Assembly: GCF_003207855.1 (NCBI RefSeq)
Contig: NZ_NKTZ01000002.1
Location: forward strand, 124,001-188,000
DNA from: Komagataeibacter rhaeticus
Lineage (GTDB): Bacteria; Pseudomonadota; Alphaproteobacteria; Acetobacterales; Acetobacteraceae
DNA length: 64,000 nucleotides
Direction: 5' to 3'
The notes beneath the pieces were generated by a model, which made no database searches, was not told where the DNA came from, and was given only the letters and a program-made list of their open reading frames with translations. Below are positions 1 to 8,515 of the stretch, in pieces. The first letter of the stretch is position 1. Every line of letters begins with the position of its first letter. Made by a program: the position numbers and the translations under genes.

Positions 1-1
1 T

Positions 2-544
2 ACCGCCCTGAAATTCTGCGCGCTGGCCAGCCTGCCCCTGCTGGCCGCCTGCAGTGGCGAATCCGATTCGATCGATTTCGCCCCAGCCTGCCCCGTGGTG
101 GAAATTCCCGGCGAGGCAGCGGATTATTACCAGTATTCCGGCACCGACCATGACATCACCCACCTGGTGGCGCGCGCCAGCCTGACGCGTGTCGTGGGCT
201 CGTGCGAGGCAGGGGAGCACCGCACCGTCATGACCAACATGAAGATCGGGCTGCATGTCGAGCGCGGACCGGCCTCGAAGGTGGATTTCGTCAACATCCC
301 GTATTTCGTGGCCGTGGTGTTCAATGGCGAGATCAAGAGCAAGAAGGAATTCGTGGCCCATGTCTCGTTCGAGGACGGGCGCATGCAGGACCTGACCCAT
401 ACCAGCAACATTCCCATCACCCTGCCCGTATCAAGGCATATCCACAGCGACCAGTACCATCTCGAGATCGGCTTCCAGCTCACCAAGGCGCAGCTTGACT
501 TCAACCGCGCGCATCTTGTGATGCCCACCTTCCACAAGATGTAA
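2..544 (+). CDS. Lipoprotein of unknown function (5' end outside window)
   Basis: The frame is open from the left edge, so the start lies outside the window. The visible N-terminus is a hydrophobic stretch ending in a lipobox, LLAAC, with the cysteine codon at 50-52. This predicts cleavage by signal peptidase II and lipid anchoring. The mature part (about 165 residues) has no motif I recognise; it contains several beta-rich stretches such as HVSFEDGRMQDL and two further cysteines. The stop is 8 nt before the OPT transporter gene, so the two are probably co-transcribed. The function is unknown, and the lipoprotein call rests only on the lipobox. Confidence 0.75.
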   Translation, partial: TALKFCALASLPLLAACSGESDSIDFAPACPVVEIPGEAADYYQYSGTDHDITHLVARASLTRVVGSCEAGEHRTVMTNMKIGLHVERGPASKVDFVNIPYFVAVVFNGEIKSKKEFVAHVSFEDGRMQDLTHTSNIPITLPVSRHIHSDQYHLEIGFQLTKAQLDFNRAHLVMPTFHKM

Positions 545-552
545 GGCAGCCC

Positions 553-2490
553 GTGGCCCCGTCCCCCGCCCCGCGTGAACTGACATGGCGCGGCATCGTG
601 ATCGGCGCGCTGATCACCGTCGTCTTTACCGCGTCCAACATCTATCTCGGGCTGCGGATCGGCCTGACCATCGCCACGTCCATTCCCGCCGCCGTCATTT
701 CCATGGCGGTACTGCGGGCACTGGGGGGCGGCACGATAGCGGAAAACAACCTGGTCCAGACCCAGGCCTCGGCTGCCGGCACGCTGGCCTGCGTGTTCGC
801 AAGCCTGCCCGCGCTGCTCATGGGCGGGTTCTGGCAGCGCTTTCCCTTCATGCAGGCCGCCGTGCTCACGGCGGCGGGCGGCATGACGGGGGTCCTGTTC
901 ACCATCCCCCTGCGCCGGGTCATGCTGCGGGATGCCACCCTGCCCTTTCCCGAAGGGGTTGCCGCCGCCGAGATCCTGCGCGCGGGCGCCGCGCGGGAGG
1001 ATACGGGCAGCATCCGCGCCCTGCTGCAGGGCAGCGTGCTGGCGGCCGTCCTCACCTTTGTCTCCACCGGGCTGCGGTTGCTGGGCAACGGCCTGACCAC
1101 GACCGCCGTCGTCGGCGGGACAGCCTTCCGGCTTTCGATGGGGTTTTCACCGGCCCTGCTGGGCGCGGGCTATCTGGTCGGACTGGAAGGCGGGCTGGCC
1201 ATGCTGCTGGGCGCGCTGCTGACGTGGGAAGTGCTGATTCCCGTCCTGGCGCAGCTTACGCCCCGCCCCGCCGGGCTGGCGCCGGGGGCGTTCGCGCAGG
1301 TACTGTGGCAGCAAAAGGCCCGCTTCGTGGGTGTTGGCCTGATCGGGGTGGCGGCGATATGGACCGTGCTACGCATGGGCCGCCCCCTGCTGGACAGCGT
1401 GCGCCTGCTGCTGGTGCGCCCGCCCGCGGATGCCGCGCCCGCGCGCACCGACACCGACCTGCCGCCCCGTGCCATACGCGCCATTGCGGGCATGGTCATG
1501 GTTGTGATCGGGGGCATGTTTTTCGTATTTGCCCGGGGCAGTATCGCTCCCCTGCCCGCGCTGGCGGCAGCGCTGGCGGGACTGGCCTGCTGCGCGGGGC
1601 TGGGGCTGTTCGTGGCGGCGGCGTGCGGTTACATGGCGGGGCTGGTGGGGTCGTCATCCTCCCCCATTTCGGGGGTGACCATTCTGGCGGCCATGTGCCT
1701 TGCCTGCGTGTTTCTGGTGCTGCGCGCGGCCGGGCTGTTCGCGGGGGGGGACGGGCAGCACTTCACCATAGGGTTCTGCCTGTATGCGCTGACCGCCATT
1801 ACCGCGTCCGCCGCCATCGCCAATGACAACCTGCAGGACCTGAAAACCGGCCAGATGATCGGTGCCACACCGTGGAAGCAGGAAATCGCCCTGCTGATCG
1901 GCTGCATCAGCGGCGCGGTGGTCATTCCGCCGGTCCTGAACGTGCTGTACCAGACCTATGGATTCGTGGGGTCCATGCCCCATGCGGGCATGGACCCCAC
2001 GCAGGCGCTGGCCGCGCCCCAGCCCGCGCTGCTGCTCATGATCACATCGGGCATTTTCCTCCACCAGCTGGACTGGTCCCTGCTTGCGCTGGGCGCCGTG
2101 ACCGGCTGCGTGCTGATCGGTCTTGATACGGCCCTGCGCCGCACCGGCCGGGGCGGCCTGCCCCCGCTGGCCGTGGGCATTGGCGTATACCTGCCAATGC
2201 AGGTTTCCATGACGCTGGCGGCCGGCGCGCTGCTGTCCAGCCTGATCAGGCGGCTGAACCCGCGGGCGGGCACCCACCGGGGCACCATGATCGCCTCCGG
2301 CCTGATCGTGGGGGAAAGCCTGACCGGGGTTGCGCTGGCCTGCCTGTCCGCGCTGAGCGGACAGGACAGCCCGCTTTCGCTCCTGCCGCGCGGGGTTCCC
2401 GCCGTGGTTCCCGACATGGCCGGGCTGGTGATGTTCGCCCTGACCTGCCTGTGGTTCTGCCGCACGCAGATCCGCCCCCCCACCCGATAG
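553..2490 (+). CDS. OPT-family oligopeptide transporter
   Basis: A 645-residue, almost entirely hydrophobic protein with about 15 membrane segments. It matches the OPT (oligopeptide transporter) family: the N-terminus has the family-like TASNIYLGLRIGLTIATSIP segment, followed by AENNLVQTQASAAGT, and near residue 365 a SSSSPISGVT loop. Members import small peptides, or in some cases metal chelates, across the inner membrane with protons. The start is a GTG with only 8 nt to the preceding stop, and no strong ribosome site is visible. An M3-family oligopeptidase gene begins 78 nt downstream, consistent with uptake of peptides followed by their hydrolysis. The true substrate cannot be told from sequence. 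Confidence 0.88.
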   Translation: MAPSPAPRELTWRGIVIGALITVVFTASNIYLGLRIGLTIATSIPAAVISMAVLRALGGGTIAENNLVQTQASAAGTLACVFASLPALLMGGFWQRFPFMQAAVLTAAGGMTGVLFTIPLRRVMLRDATLPFPEGVAAAEILRAGAAREDTGSIRALLQGSVLAAVLTFVSTGLRLLGNGLTTTAVVGGTAFRLSMGFSPALLGAGYLVGLEGGLAMLLGALLTWEVLIPVLAQLTPRPAGLAPGAFAQVLWQQKARFVGVGLIGVAAIWTVLRMGRPLLDSVRLLLVRPPADAAPARTDTDLPPRAIRAIAGMVMVVIGGMFFVFARGSIAPLPALAAALAGLACCAGLGLFVAAACGYMAGLVGSSSSPISGVTILAAMCLACVFLVLRAAGLFAGGDGQHFTIGFCLYALTAITASAAIANDNLQDLKTGQMIGATPWKQEIALLIGCISGAVVIPPVLNVLYQTYGFVGSMPHAGMDPTQALAAPQPALLLMITSGIFLHQLDWSLLALGAVTGCVLIGLDTALRRTGRGGLPPLAVGIGVYLPMQVSMTLAAGALLSSLIRRLNPRAGTHRGTMIASGLIVGESLTGVALACLSALSGQDSPLSLLPRGVPAVVPDMAGLVMFALTCLWFCRTQIRPPTR

Positions 2491-2568
2491 GCCACGCACC
2501 GGAAGGGGCCGCGCCGGGGCATACTGGGGCATGGACGGGAGCAAGGTTTCCATGCCACCCTGCCCGCC

Positions 2569-4242
2569 ATGTGCAGCCCTTTCGACACCCTGGATTTCCC
2601 CCGCCCCACGCGCGAAGCCCTGGCCCTGCGCTTTGGCCAGGTTTCCACCCTGCTGGACCAGGCCAACGTACCCGATGCCGCGCGCCTGTTCGATACCATC
2701 CGCCGTGATTACGAAAGCTGGGCGGCACTGGTGGACCTGCGCTTCGCACAGGATACCACCAGCCCCCACGCCCGTGCCGAACGGGATTACGCCGATGCGC
2801 TGACCCCCTATGTCACGGCACATGAAGTCACGCTGAAACGCCGGCTGCTGGAATATCCGGACCCGATGGCGGTGGCGCAGGTGGTCACCCCCCACACGCT
2901 GGAACTGTGGCGCACCGACATCACCACCTTCGATCCCCGCATTACCGATGCGCTGGAGGAGGAAGCCCGGCTGAGTGGCGAATACACTGCCCTGCTGGCA
3001 GGCGCGCGGGTCCGGATCGGCGGGCAGGAAGTCAACCTGTCGGGCCTGGCCCCCTATGCCGAAAGCACGGACCGCGCCGTGCGCCACGAAGCGGAACAGG
3101 TGCGCTGGGCCTTCTTCGCGCACAACGCCCCCCGCCTTGATTCCCTGTTCGACCAGATGGTGAAGCTGCGCCATGGCATGGCGCGCACGCTGGGCTACGA
3201 CTCCTACATCCCGCTGGCCTACCGCCGCATGCGCCGGGTGGATTACGGCCCGGCCGATGTCGCGCGCTTCCGTGCCGACGTGCTGGAGCATGTCGTACCC
3301 CTGGTGCATGACATCCTGCGCCAACGCTGCGAGACCATGGGATGGGAAGTGCTGTATTCATGGGATGAACCGCTGATCGACCCGATGGGCAACCCCCGCC
3401 CGGCGGGAGGCGACGCGCTGCTGATGGAACGCGCCCAGACCATGTTCGACCGCATGGGCGGCGATCTGGGCCGTTTTTACCGGCAGATGCGCGATGGTGG
3501 CTATCTGGACCTGGTCAACCGCGCGGGCAAGGCGGGAGGCGGGTTCTGCACGTCGTTCCCCACCATTGGCATGCCGTTCATCTTCGCCAATTTCAACGGC
3601 ACGCAGCATGACATAAACGTCTTTACCCATGAGATGGGCCACGCCTACCAGAACTGGAAAAGCCGGGGCCTGCCGGCGGTTGACCTGTTGTGGCCGACCA
3701 TGGATGCCGCCGAAATCAATTCCATGGCGCTGGAATTCCTGACCTGGCCACATATCGACCTGATGGTCGAGGCCGGACAGGGCGCGCGCTTCAGGCAGAT
3801 GCACCTGATCTCCTCGCTGTCCTTCCTGCCCTATGGCGTATGCGTGGATCACTTCCAGCACGAGATCTATGCCAGCCCGGACATGACGCCGGCCGAACGG
3901 AACGCCATGTGGCGCAGGCTGGAGCAGCGCTACATGCCCTGGCGCAACTATGGCGGCCTGCCCCACCCCGAATCCGGTGGCCGGTGGCAGGCGCAGGGGC
4001 ATATCTACCGCTCGCCCTTCTATTACATCGATTACGCGCTGGCGCTGTGCTGCGCCATGCAGTTCTGGATCCGTAGCCGCACCGATGCGGCGGGCGCCAT
4101 GCAGGCCTATGTTGACCTGTGCGCGCAGGGGGGCGCGCAACCTTTTACCCGGCTGATCCGTTCTGCTGGCCTGCACTCACCCTTCCAGCCCGGCACGCTG
4201 GCCGACGTGGTCCGTACCGCGCGTGATATCCTGAACGCCTGA
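2569..4242 (+). CDS. M3-family oligoendopeptidase (PepF-like)
   Basis: A 557-residue cytosolic metallopeptidase of the M3 (thimet/oligoendopeptidase F) family. The zinc site is visible as H354-E-M-G-H358 (FTHEMGHAYQNW), with the third ligand Glu382 in AAEINSMALEF, the usual M3 spacing. The C-terminal YALALCCAMQFW region is also typical. These enzymes cut short peptides of roughly 5-17 residues. There is no signal peptide, so it should act in the cytoplasm. It follows an OPT peptide transporter, which suggests it degrades imported peptides. The first ATG in frame gives the right length; an ATG at 2531 is in another frame. Confidence 0.9.
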   Translation: MCSPFDTLDFPRPTREALALRFGQVSTLLDQANVPDAARLFDTIRRDYESWAALVDLRFAQDTTSPHARAERDYADALTPYVTAHEVTLKRRLLEYPDPMAVAQVVTPHTLELWRTDITTFDPRITDALEEEARLSGEYTALLAGARVRIGGQEVNLSGLAPYAESTDRAVRHEAEQVRWAFFAHNAPRLDSLFDQMVKLRHGMARTLGYDSYIPLAYRRMRRVDYGPADVARFRADVLEHVVPLVHDILRQRCETMGWEVLYSWDEPLIDPMGNPRPAGGDALLMERAQTMFDRMGGDLGRFYRQMRDGGYLDLVNRAGKAGGGFCTSFPTIGMPFIFANFNGTQHDINVFTHEMGHAYQNWKSRGLPAVDLLWPTMDAAEINSMALEFLTWPHIDLMVEAGQGARFRQMHLISSLSFLPYGVCVDHFQHEIYASPDMTPAERNAMWRRLEQRYMPWRNYGGLPHPESGGRWQAQGHIYRSPFYYIDYALALCCAMQFWIRSRTDAAGAMQAYVDLCAQGGAQPFTRLIRSAGLHSPFQPGTLADVVRTARDILNA

Positions 4243-4350
4243 CCGGCCAATGCCCGGGCCGGGCTGCATGGCCTGCCCGCGTACTTGCCCGGTACGGCCC
4301 GCGGGGGGCATGCCACGCCCCGGCCCTTGCGCGCGCCGAAGGGGAAAACC

Positions 4351-4647
4351 ATGTCCACACCCACGCCCTCCATCACCCGCACGCTCTGCAAGACCGTGGC
4401 GGTCCTTGTCCTGACGGGGCTGTTCATGCTTGGCCTGCGCTTCAGCGCCACCGTGGCCGGTCTGGTGGACCGGGTTGCGGGCACGGGGCTGTGGCTGTCC
4501 GTCTACCGTTTGGCCGGTGCCAGCGACGCCACCGAACAGGAACGGCTGATTGTCATGGCCGTGGCCCTTGTGTGCTGCCTGCTGGCCGTAGGCGTGGTGG
4601 AAGGGACGGACCGGCTGCTCAGGCGCTACCGCCCGCCCCGTTCATGA
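4351..4647 (+). CDS. Small two-helix membrane protein, hypothetical
   Basis: A 98-residue protein with two hydrophobic helices (about residues 13-35 and 67-85), separated by a polar loop and followed by an Arg-rich tail (RLLRRYRPPRS). No family recognised. I chose the internal ATG at 4351 rather than the open frame from 4285 because GAAGGGGAAAACC sits just upstream and the earlier codons look non-coding. Its stop overlaps by 6 bp the stop of the convergent methyltransferase gene. Confidence 0.6.
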   Translation: MSTPTPSITRTLCKTVAVLVLTGLFMLGLRFSATVAGLVDRVAGTGLWLSVYRLAGASDATEQERLIVMAVALVCCLLAVGVVEGTDRLLRRYRPPRS

Positions 4648-5607
4648 CGCCTCGCGCTGCCAGAAAAAGGTGAGTTCATGCTTGTTGTGCCACAGATGCA
4701 CGACATGCCCACCGGGAATGGCGGCAAAGGCATCCGCCGTTTCATGATCGGTCTCGCCCTGGAACTTGATGGTCATGACAATACGCGCCGCCCTGCCCGA
4801 CGCGATCCACCGCCGCGCCAGCGCCAGCAGGCGCGCGGGATAGGCGATGATATCGGAAAACAGCCAGTCCACCGGCGCACAGTCCTGCGGATCCAGCCCG
4901 AAGGCGCTTTCGTACCGGCAGGTGACATTGGGCAGCCCGGCCACATTTTCCGCCAGCGCGGAACGGTCAATGGCGGTAACATGCGCCCCGCAACTGGCCG
5001 CGACCCACGTCCACCCGCCGGGGCAGGCCCCCAGGTCCAGGCATGTCTCGCCCGCCACGGGCCAGCGGCCAAGGCGCAGCAGGGCCTCCCACAGCTTGAG
5101 ATAGGCGCGGGAGGGCGGGTCGGTGCGGTTTTCCTCGAATACGACCTCGCCATTCACGAAAGGCGAGGATTTGGTGGGCGAGAGCAGCAGCCTGTCCGGT
5201 GCCAGCAATGTCCATGCCCCCAGATGGGCATCGGGCGCGGTGGCGGGAAAGACAAAGGGCTTTGGCCGCAGCGGCGGCAGCGCATCGCTGACCAGCGCGC
5301 AGCGGCGGTGCAGCATGGGCGCATAGCCCGCCCAGTTGCGCTGGATGGCGCGCATGATACGGGCCGCCCCCTTGATGGAGGGCACGTCATGCGCCTGTGG
5401 CGCATCCCATATATCAAGCGCCCACAGGCTGGCCACCGGCGGCTGGGCGGAGAGCGCCAGCCGTCCGTGCCAGCATAGCGCCCCCGCCCCCCTGCGCGCC
5501 AGTTCCTGCGCCAGGACCGGCTCGAAACCGGGGGCGGCAAGATAGGCGCTGCGTACCGGCCAGGGTGGCCGGGTGGCATCGGGCTGGCCGCCCGTCCCAG
5601 CACTCAT
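4642..5607 (-). CDS. SAM-dependent rRNA 2'-O-methyltransferase, RlmM/FtsJ-like
   Basis: A 321-residue protein with an N-terminal THUMP-like segment (YLAAPGFEPVLAQELA) and a C-terminal FtsJ-type methyltransferase domain. SAM-binding motif I is DLGACPGGWTW; the acidic motif is WLFSDIIAYP; the catalytic lysine segment is IVMTIKFQGET. In RlmM this fold methylates the 2'-hydroxyl of C2498 in 23S rRNA. E. coli RlmM is about 366 residues, so this is a shorter relative and the exact target is inferred. The frame is open further upstream, but ATG at 5607 overlaps the stop of the DUF423 gene as ATGA, indicating translational coupling. Confidence 0.8.
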   Translation of the reverse strand: MSAGTGGQPDATRPPWPVRSAYLAAPGFEPVLAQELARRGAGALCWHGRLALSAQPPVASLWALDIWDAPQAHDVPSIKGAARIMRAIQRNWAGYAPMLHRRCALVSDALPPLRPKPFVFPATAPDAHLGAWTLLAPDRLLLSPTKSSPFVNGEVVFEENRTDPPSRAYLKLWEALLRLGRWPVAGETCLDLGACPGGWTWVAASCGAHVTAIDRSALAENVAGLPNVTCRYESAFGLDPQDCAPVDWLFSDIIAYPARLLALARRWIASGRAARIVMTIKFQGETDHETADAFAAIPGGHVVHLWHNKHELTFFWQREAS

Positions 5608-5981
5608 GACCGCATGACCCCCACGGCCAGCAGCAGCCACGCCACCATGAGCAGGCTCCCCCCCGTGGGGGCCACCGGGCCGGGATGGATGCCCCAGAAG
5701 GCGGTCAGCGCCACGCCGGTCGTAAACAGGACGGTGCCCACCGCCATCAGGCAGCCCGCGACCGAGACCAGCACCCTGCACCCCTGCTGGATCATGAGCA
5801 CCGATACACCCATGATGGCCAGCGCGTGCCACATCTGCATCTGTATGGCCTGTCGGGCCATGTCGCGCCCCCCTTCGGCAAAGAAGCGGTCGGGCAGATG
5901 GGCGGTCAGCGCGCCCCCCATAACGGCAAAAAACGCGGCCAGCGCCGCAAAACACAAGAGAAACCTGACAACAGTAGGCAT
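5604..5981 (-). CDS. DUF423 family inner-membrane protein
   Basis: A 125-residue protein with four hydrophobic helices. It fits DUF423 (YgdD-like): an N-terminal FAALAAFFAVMGGALTAHLP, a central MWHALAIMGVSVLMI and a C-terminal glycine/proline loop FWGIHPGPVAPTGGSLLM. The biochemical role of DUF423 is unknown. In E. coli ygdD lies beside rlmM, and here too the gene is immediately upstream of and overlaps (ATGA) the RlmM-like gene, so the pairing is conserved. Confidence 0.85.
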   Translation of the reverse strand: MPTVVRFLLCFAALAAFFAVMGGALTAHLPDRFFAEGGRDMARQAIQMQMWHALAIMGVSVLMIQQGCRVLVSVAGCLMAVGTVLFTTGVALTAFWGIHPGPVAPTGGSLLMVAWLLLAVGVMRS

Positions 5982-6333
5982 AAGGACATATCCGCAGGGC
6001 TTGGGTCACAGCCCGCCGTGGCGCGGGCGGGCACACCCTACTCCGGGCATGGGCCGATCGTATAGGCCACGCACGCGATGCTGCCGTGCCGCGCAACGGG
6101 CGTATGACGCTTCATTCCCTCCGCGCATGGGCCGCGCATCATGGCCGCCACCGTCACGCGCTCCACCCTGTTCCCGGCAGGGGCGTGGCCTTGGCCAGGG
6201 CACCATGCGGGCATGGAACGGCCGGACAGCCGCACGTTCCCGCATGTCGGCTTTATGTGGCGCGCCAAAACTGATAAACCGCGAAAAGGGTCAGTAATAA
6301 ATCCAGATCTTACACTTTAGGAAGACGATCAAC
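5982..6333. other. Divergent intergenic region
   Basis: 352 bp between the leftward DUF423 gene and the rightward DUF4142 gene. The last 80 bp (6260-6333) turns AT-rich and contains AGGAAG at 6320-6325, a good ribosome site for the ATG at 6334. The rest is GC-rich with no convincing ORF, RNA fold or long repeat. It should carry promoters for both flanking genes, but I cannot place -35/-10 boxes with confidence. Confidence 0.4.
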
Positions 6334-6897
6334 ATGAGACATTACGCAGTCTGCCTCCTTTGTGCGTCTGTCAGCCTTCTTCCTCTCCCTTCCCTGGCCC
6401 GTCCGGCACCGGCCACACCCACGCCCGCAGCAGCGCCTGCGCCCACCCTGCCGCCGCTTACGGAATCAGATTCCACCTTTGCCGAGAACGTCTCCGCGCT
6501 GAATACTTTTGAAATCAATATTTCCACCCTGGCGGCCGAACAGGCCAAGCGCCGCAAGGTACAGGAATTCGCACGCAGTTCGGCCAGGATGCACACGACC
6601 AACCAGAAAACCCTGACCACCATGGCGCTCAAGCACGGGCTGGCCCTGCATCAGGAAATGAGCCCTGATGAAGAGCAGATCGCAGGCCAGCTCAAGACGG
6701 AAAACGGCGCCAAATTCGATCGCGATTACCTTGACCTGCAGGCACAGGCGGCAAGCGATGCGCTGGCCATGTTCCAGAACGAGGCGGAATCTGCGTCCGA
6801 CCCGGAACTGAAGGCCTATGCCGCCGCCACGGCGGATACGTTGCAGGCGAACCTGAAGGAAAGCCTGCAGCTGGGCGCAAGCAAGCCCTCGCGCTGA
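6334..6897 (+). CDS. Secreted DUF4142 domain protein
   Basis: A 187-residue protein with a clear Sec signal peptide (MRHYAVCLLCASVSLLPLPSLARP) followed by a Pro/Ala-rich linker. A helical DUF4142 domain follows (about residues 47-180), recognisable from SDSTFAENVSALNTFEI, EFARSSARMHTTNQKTL and FDRDYLDLQAQAASDAL. The domain is a ferritin-like helical bundle common in periplasmic proteins of alphaproteobacteria; its function is not established. The start is supported by AGGAAG 8 nt upstream. The upstream AT-rich segment suggests its own promoter. Confidence 0.85.
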   Translation: MRHYAVCLLCASVSLLPLPSLARPAPATPTPAAAPAPTLPPLTESDSTFAENVSALNTFEINISTLAAEQAKRRKVQEFARSSARMHTTNQKTLTTMALKHGLALHQEMSPDEEQIAGQLKTENGAKFDRDYLDLQAQAASDALAMFQNEAESASDPELKAYAAATADTLQANLKESLQLGASKPSR

Positions 6898-6944
6898 ATG
6901 CCCGCGGGTCCCGCCGGTCACGATACCCCAATACAGGAACAGCC

Positions 6945-7511
6945 ATGACCATTCGCATTGACCGGATCGTAACGCGCGGCGGCGACAGGGGGGAGACCGC
7001 ACTGGGCAACGGTACGCGCGTGCCCAAGGACTGCGCGCGGATTGAAGCCCTTGGCGCGCTGGATGAGGCCAATGCCACCATCGGTCTGCTGCGCGCCACC
7101 CTGCCCGCCGGGCGCAACGCCACCTTCATTGCATGGGTGCAGGGGCTGCTGTTTGATATTGGCGGCGCGCTGTGCATGCCGGCAAGCCCGCCGCGCGCGC
7201 TGCCGCATGCGGCAGCCGCCCTGGATGCGATGGAGGGGGAGGTCGAACGCCTGCGCGCCGACATTCCGCCACTGCGCAGTTTTGTCCTGCCCGGTGGCAC
7301 GCCCGCCGCAGCCCACGCCCATCTGGCGCGCACGGTCGTGCGCCGGGCGGAACGGCGGCTGGTCACACTGGCCCGGGCGGAAGACATCGGCACGGATATG
7401 CCCGCCTGCCTGAACCGCCTGTCGGATTATCTGTTCGTGCTGGGCCGCCACCTTAACGCCAACGGGGCGGAAGACCTGACATGGGCACCGGCCGCGCCGC
7501 CGCCGGCGTGA
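6945..7511 (+). CDS. Cob(I)alamin adenosyltransferase, PduO type
   Basis: A 188-residue PduO-type ATP:corrinoid adenosyltransferase. Family signatures are visible: the N-terminal TRGGDRGETALGNGTRV nucleotide loop, RIEALGALDEANATIG, and the C-terminal RRAERRLVTL ... LNRLSDYLFVLGRHLN. It transfers the 5'-deoxyadenosyl group of ATP to cob(I)alamin, making coenzyme B12. Usual length is 185-195, so the protein is complete. The gene converges with gntK, 12 bp between the stops. A cobalamin-dependent radical SAM enzyme (HpnR) is encoded 7 kb away, but that class uses methylcobalamin rather than adenosylcobalamin, so no direct link is implied. Confidence 0.9.
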   Translation: MTIRIDRIVTRGGDRGETALGNGTRVPKDCARIEALGALDEANATIGLLRATLPAGRNATFIAWVQGLLFDIGGALCMPASPPRALPHAAAALDAMEGEVERLRADIPPLRSFVLPGGTPAAAHAHLARTVVRRAERRLVTLARAEDIGTDMPACLNRLSDYLFVLGRHLNANGAEDLTWAPAAPPPA

Positions 7512-7523
7512 AGGCCGCCCCCC

Positions 7524-8099
7524 TCAGCCCGGCAGGGCGGCCAGATGCGCGCAGGCCTGACGGGCAAGATGGTCCTGCGCCGCGTTGACATCCAGCGCCA
7601 TGACCACCTCCTCCTCCATGTCGGGTTCCTCCAGTGTGGCGAACTGGCTGTCCAGCATGGCAACGGGCATGAAATGGCCGGTACGCTGGCGCAGGCGCGG
7701 GGCGATGTCTTCCTTGCTGCCCTTCAGGTAAACAAAGCAGACCGCCGCGCTGCCACCGGCAATATGCTCGCGGTATTTACGCTTGAGGGACGAGCACGTC
7801 ACGATGCCGCACTGACCCGCCCGCCCCCATGCCGCGACCTGGGCCGCAATCCGGTCCAGCCAGGGGGCGCGGTCCGCATCCGTAAGCGGGATGCCGCTGC
7901 TCATGCGGGCAATGTTGCTGGCGGTGTGCAGGTCGTCCCCTTCAATGACGGGCCAGCCAAGATGTCCGGCCATAAGCTGGGCCACCGTGCTCTTCCCGCA
8001 CCCCGATACCCCCATCACGATCAGCACGCATGGCCGCCCTGCCTGACGGAGTCTGCGCGAGAGGGAAACCGTAACCGCCTTCTGGCCAATATCACTCAT
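7524..8099 (-). CDS. gntK: Gluconokinase
   Basis: A 191-residue thermoresistant-type gluconokinase. The P-loop is G30-VSGCGKST38, followed by the characteristic EGDDLHTASNIARMSSGIPL segment, which binds gluconate, and by CSSLKRKYRE and the lid region HFMP. It phosphorylates D-gluconate to 6-phosphogluconate, feeding the pentose phosphate pathway. This is central in acetic acid bacteria, which make gluconate in the periplasm. There is a 21-residue N-terminal extension before the kinase core; a later start is not available near the P-loop. Upstream is a 416-bp AT-rich gap that must hold its promoter. Confidence 0.92.
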   Translation of the reverse strand: MSDIGQKAVTVSLSRRLRQAGRPCVLIVMGVSGCGKSTVAQLMAGHLGWPVIEGDDLHTASNIARMSSGIPLTDADRAPWLDRIAAQVAAWGRAGQCGIVTCSSLKRKYREHIAGGSAAVCFVYLKGSKEDIAPRLRQRTGHFMPVAMLDSQFATLEEPDMEEEVVMALDVNAAQDHLARQACAHLAALPG

Positions 8100-8515
8100 T
8101 CCGTATCCTGCCGGATATTATTACAAGACTCATGCCTTCGCCCTATCTGGCCCCAATACCGGCATGAAGGCAAGAGATGTACCCACACGGTAACGTAAAA
8201 TATACAGAAACGGGATTCCGTTTTATAGCGGATTTAAAGGCAGAAAAATGAGATCGAAATAAATTATATTTCAGAACTTCGTTTGGTTAAGTCCATAATA
8301 TGTTTTTCATTTAAAATATATTTCATTCAATGAAAATAATACAATAATGATCATATTCTTATTTATGGCACTTGCATCATGGTAGCAGACAGCTTTATAT
8401 GGAAGCACAAGCATTAAAAAACAGCACCGTTGGTATGTTGCTTGTAGGAATACATTCCTAAAATCTGATTTTAGCTACGTTCCGCATGGTGCATTGAGTT
8501 ATCGAGAGTCCAGCT
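8100..8515. other. AT-rich divergent intergenic region
   Basis: 416 bp between gntK (leftward) and the coiled-coil gene (rightward). From about 8200 to 8480 it is far more AT-rich than anything else nearby. It holds a perfect odd palindrome TTTCATT-C-AATGAAA at 8321-8335 and the two overlapping inverted repeats described separately at 8445-8474. No ORF with a credible start, and no RNA gene, was found. Most likely a double promoter/operator region; whether it is also a foreign remnant cannot be told. Confidence 0.5.
8445..8474. promoter_or_regulatory. Two overlapping perfect inverted repeats, candidate operator
   Basis: TAGGAAT-AC-ATTCCTA (8445-8460) has perfect 7-bp arms around a 2-bp centre. 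It overlaps by 3 bp CTAAAAT-CTG-ATTTTAG (8458-8474), again with perfect 7-bp arms. The pair lies 41 bp before the GTG start of the downstream gene, where a dimeric repressor or activator would bind. No T-run follows, so a terminator is unlikely. The regulator is unknown. Confidence 0.4.

Noticed and set aside
1654-3324. 556-codon minus-strand frame opposite the OPT and M3 peptidase genes
   Set aside because: Low-complexity His/Gln/Gly composition and complete overlap with two clear genes.
8160-8240. GntR-type operator (ACGGTAACGT) near gntK
   Set aside because: Only a half-site resembling the E. coli GntR motif; no symmetrical partner could be found.
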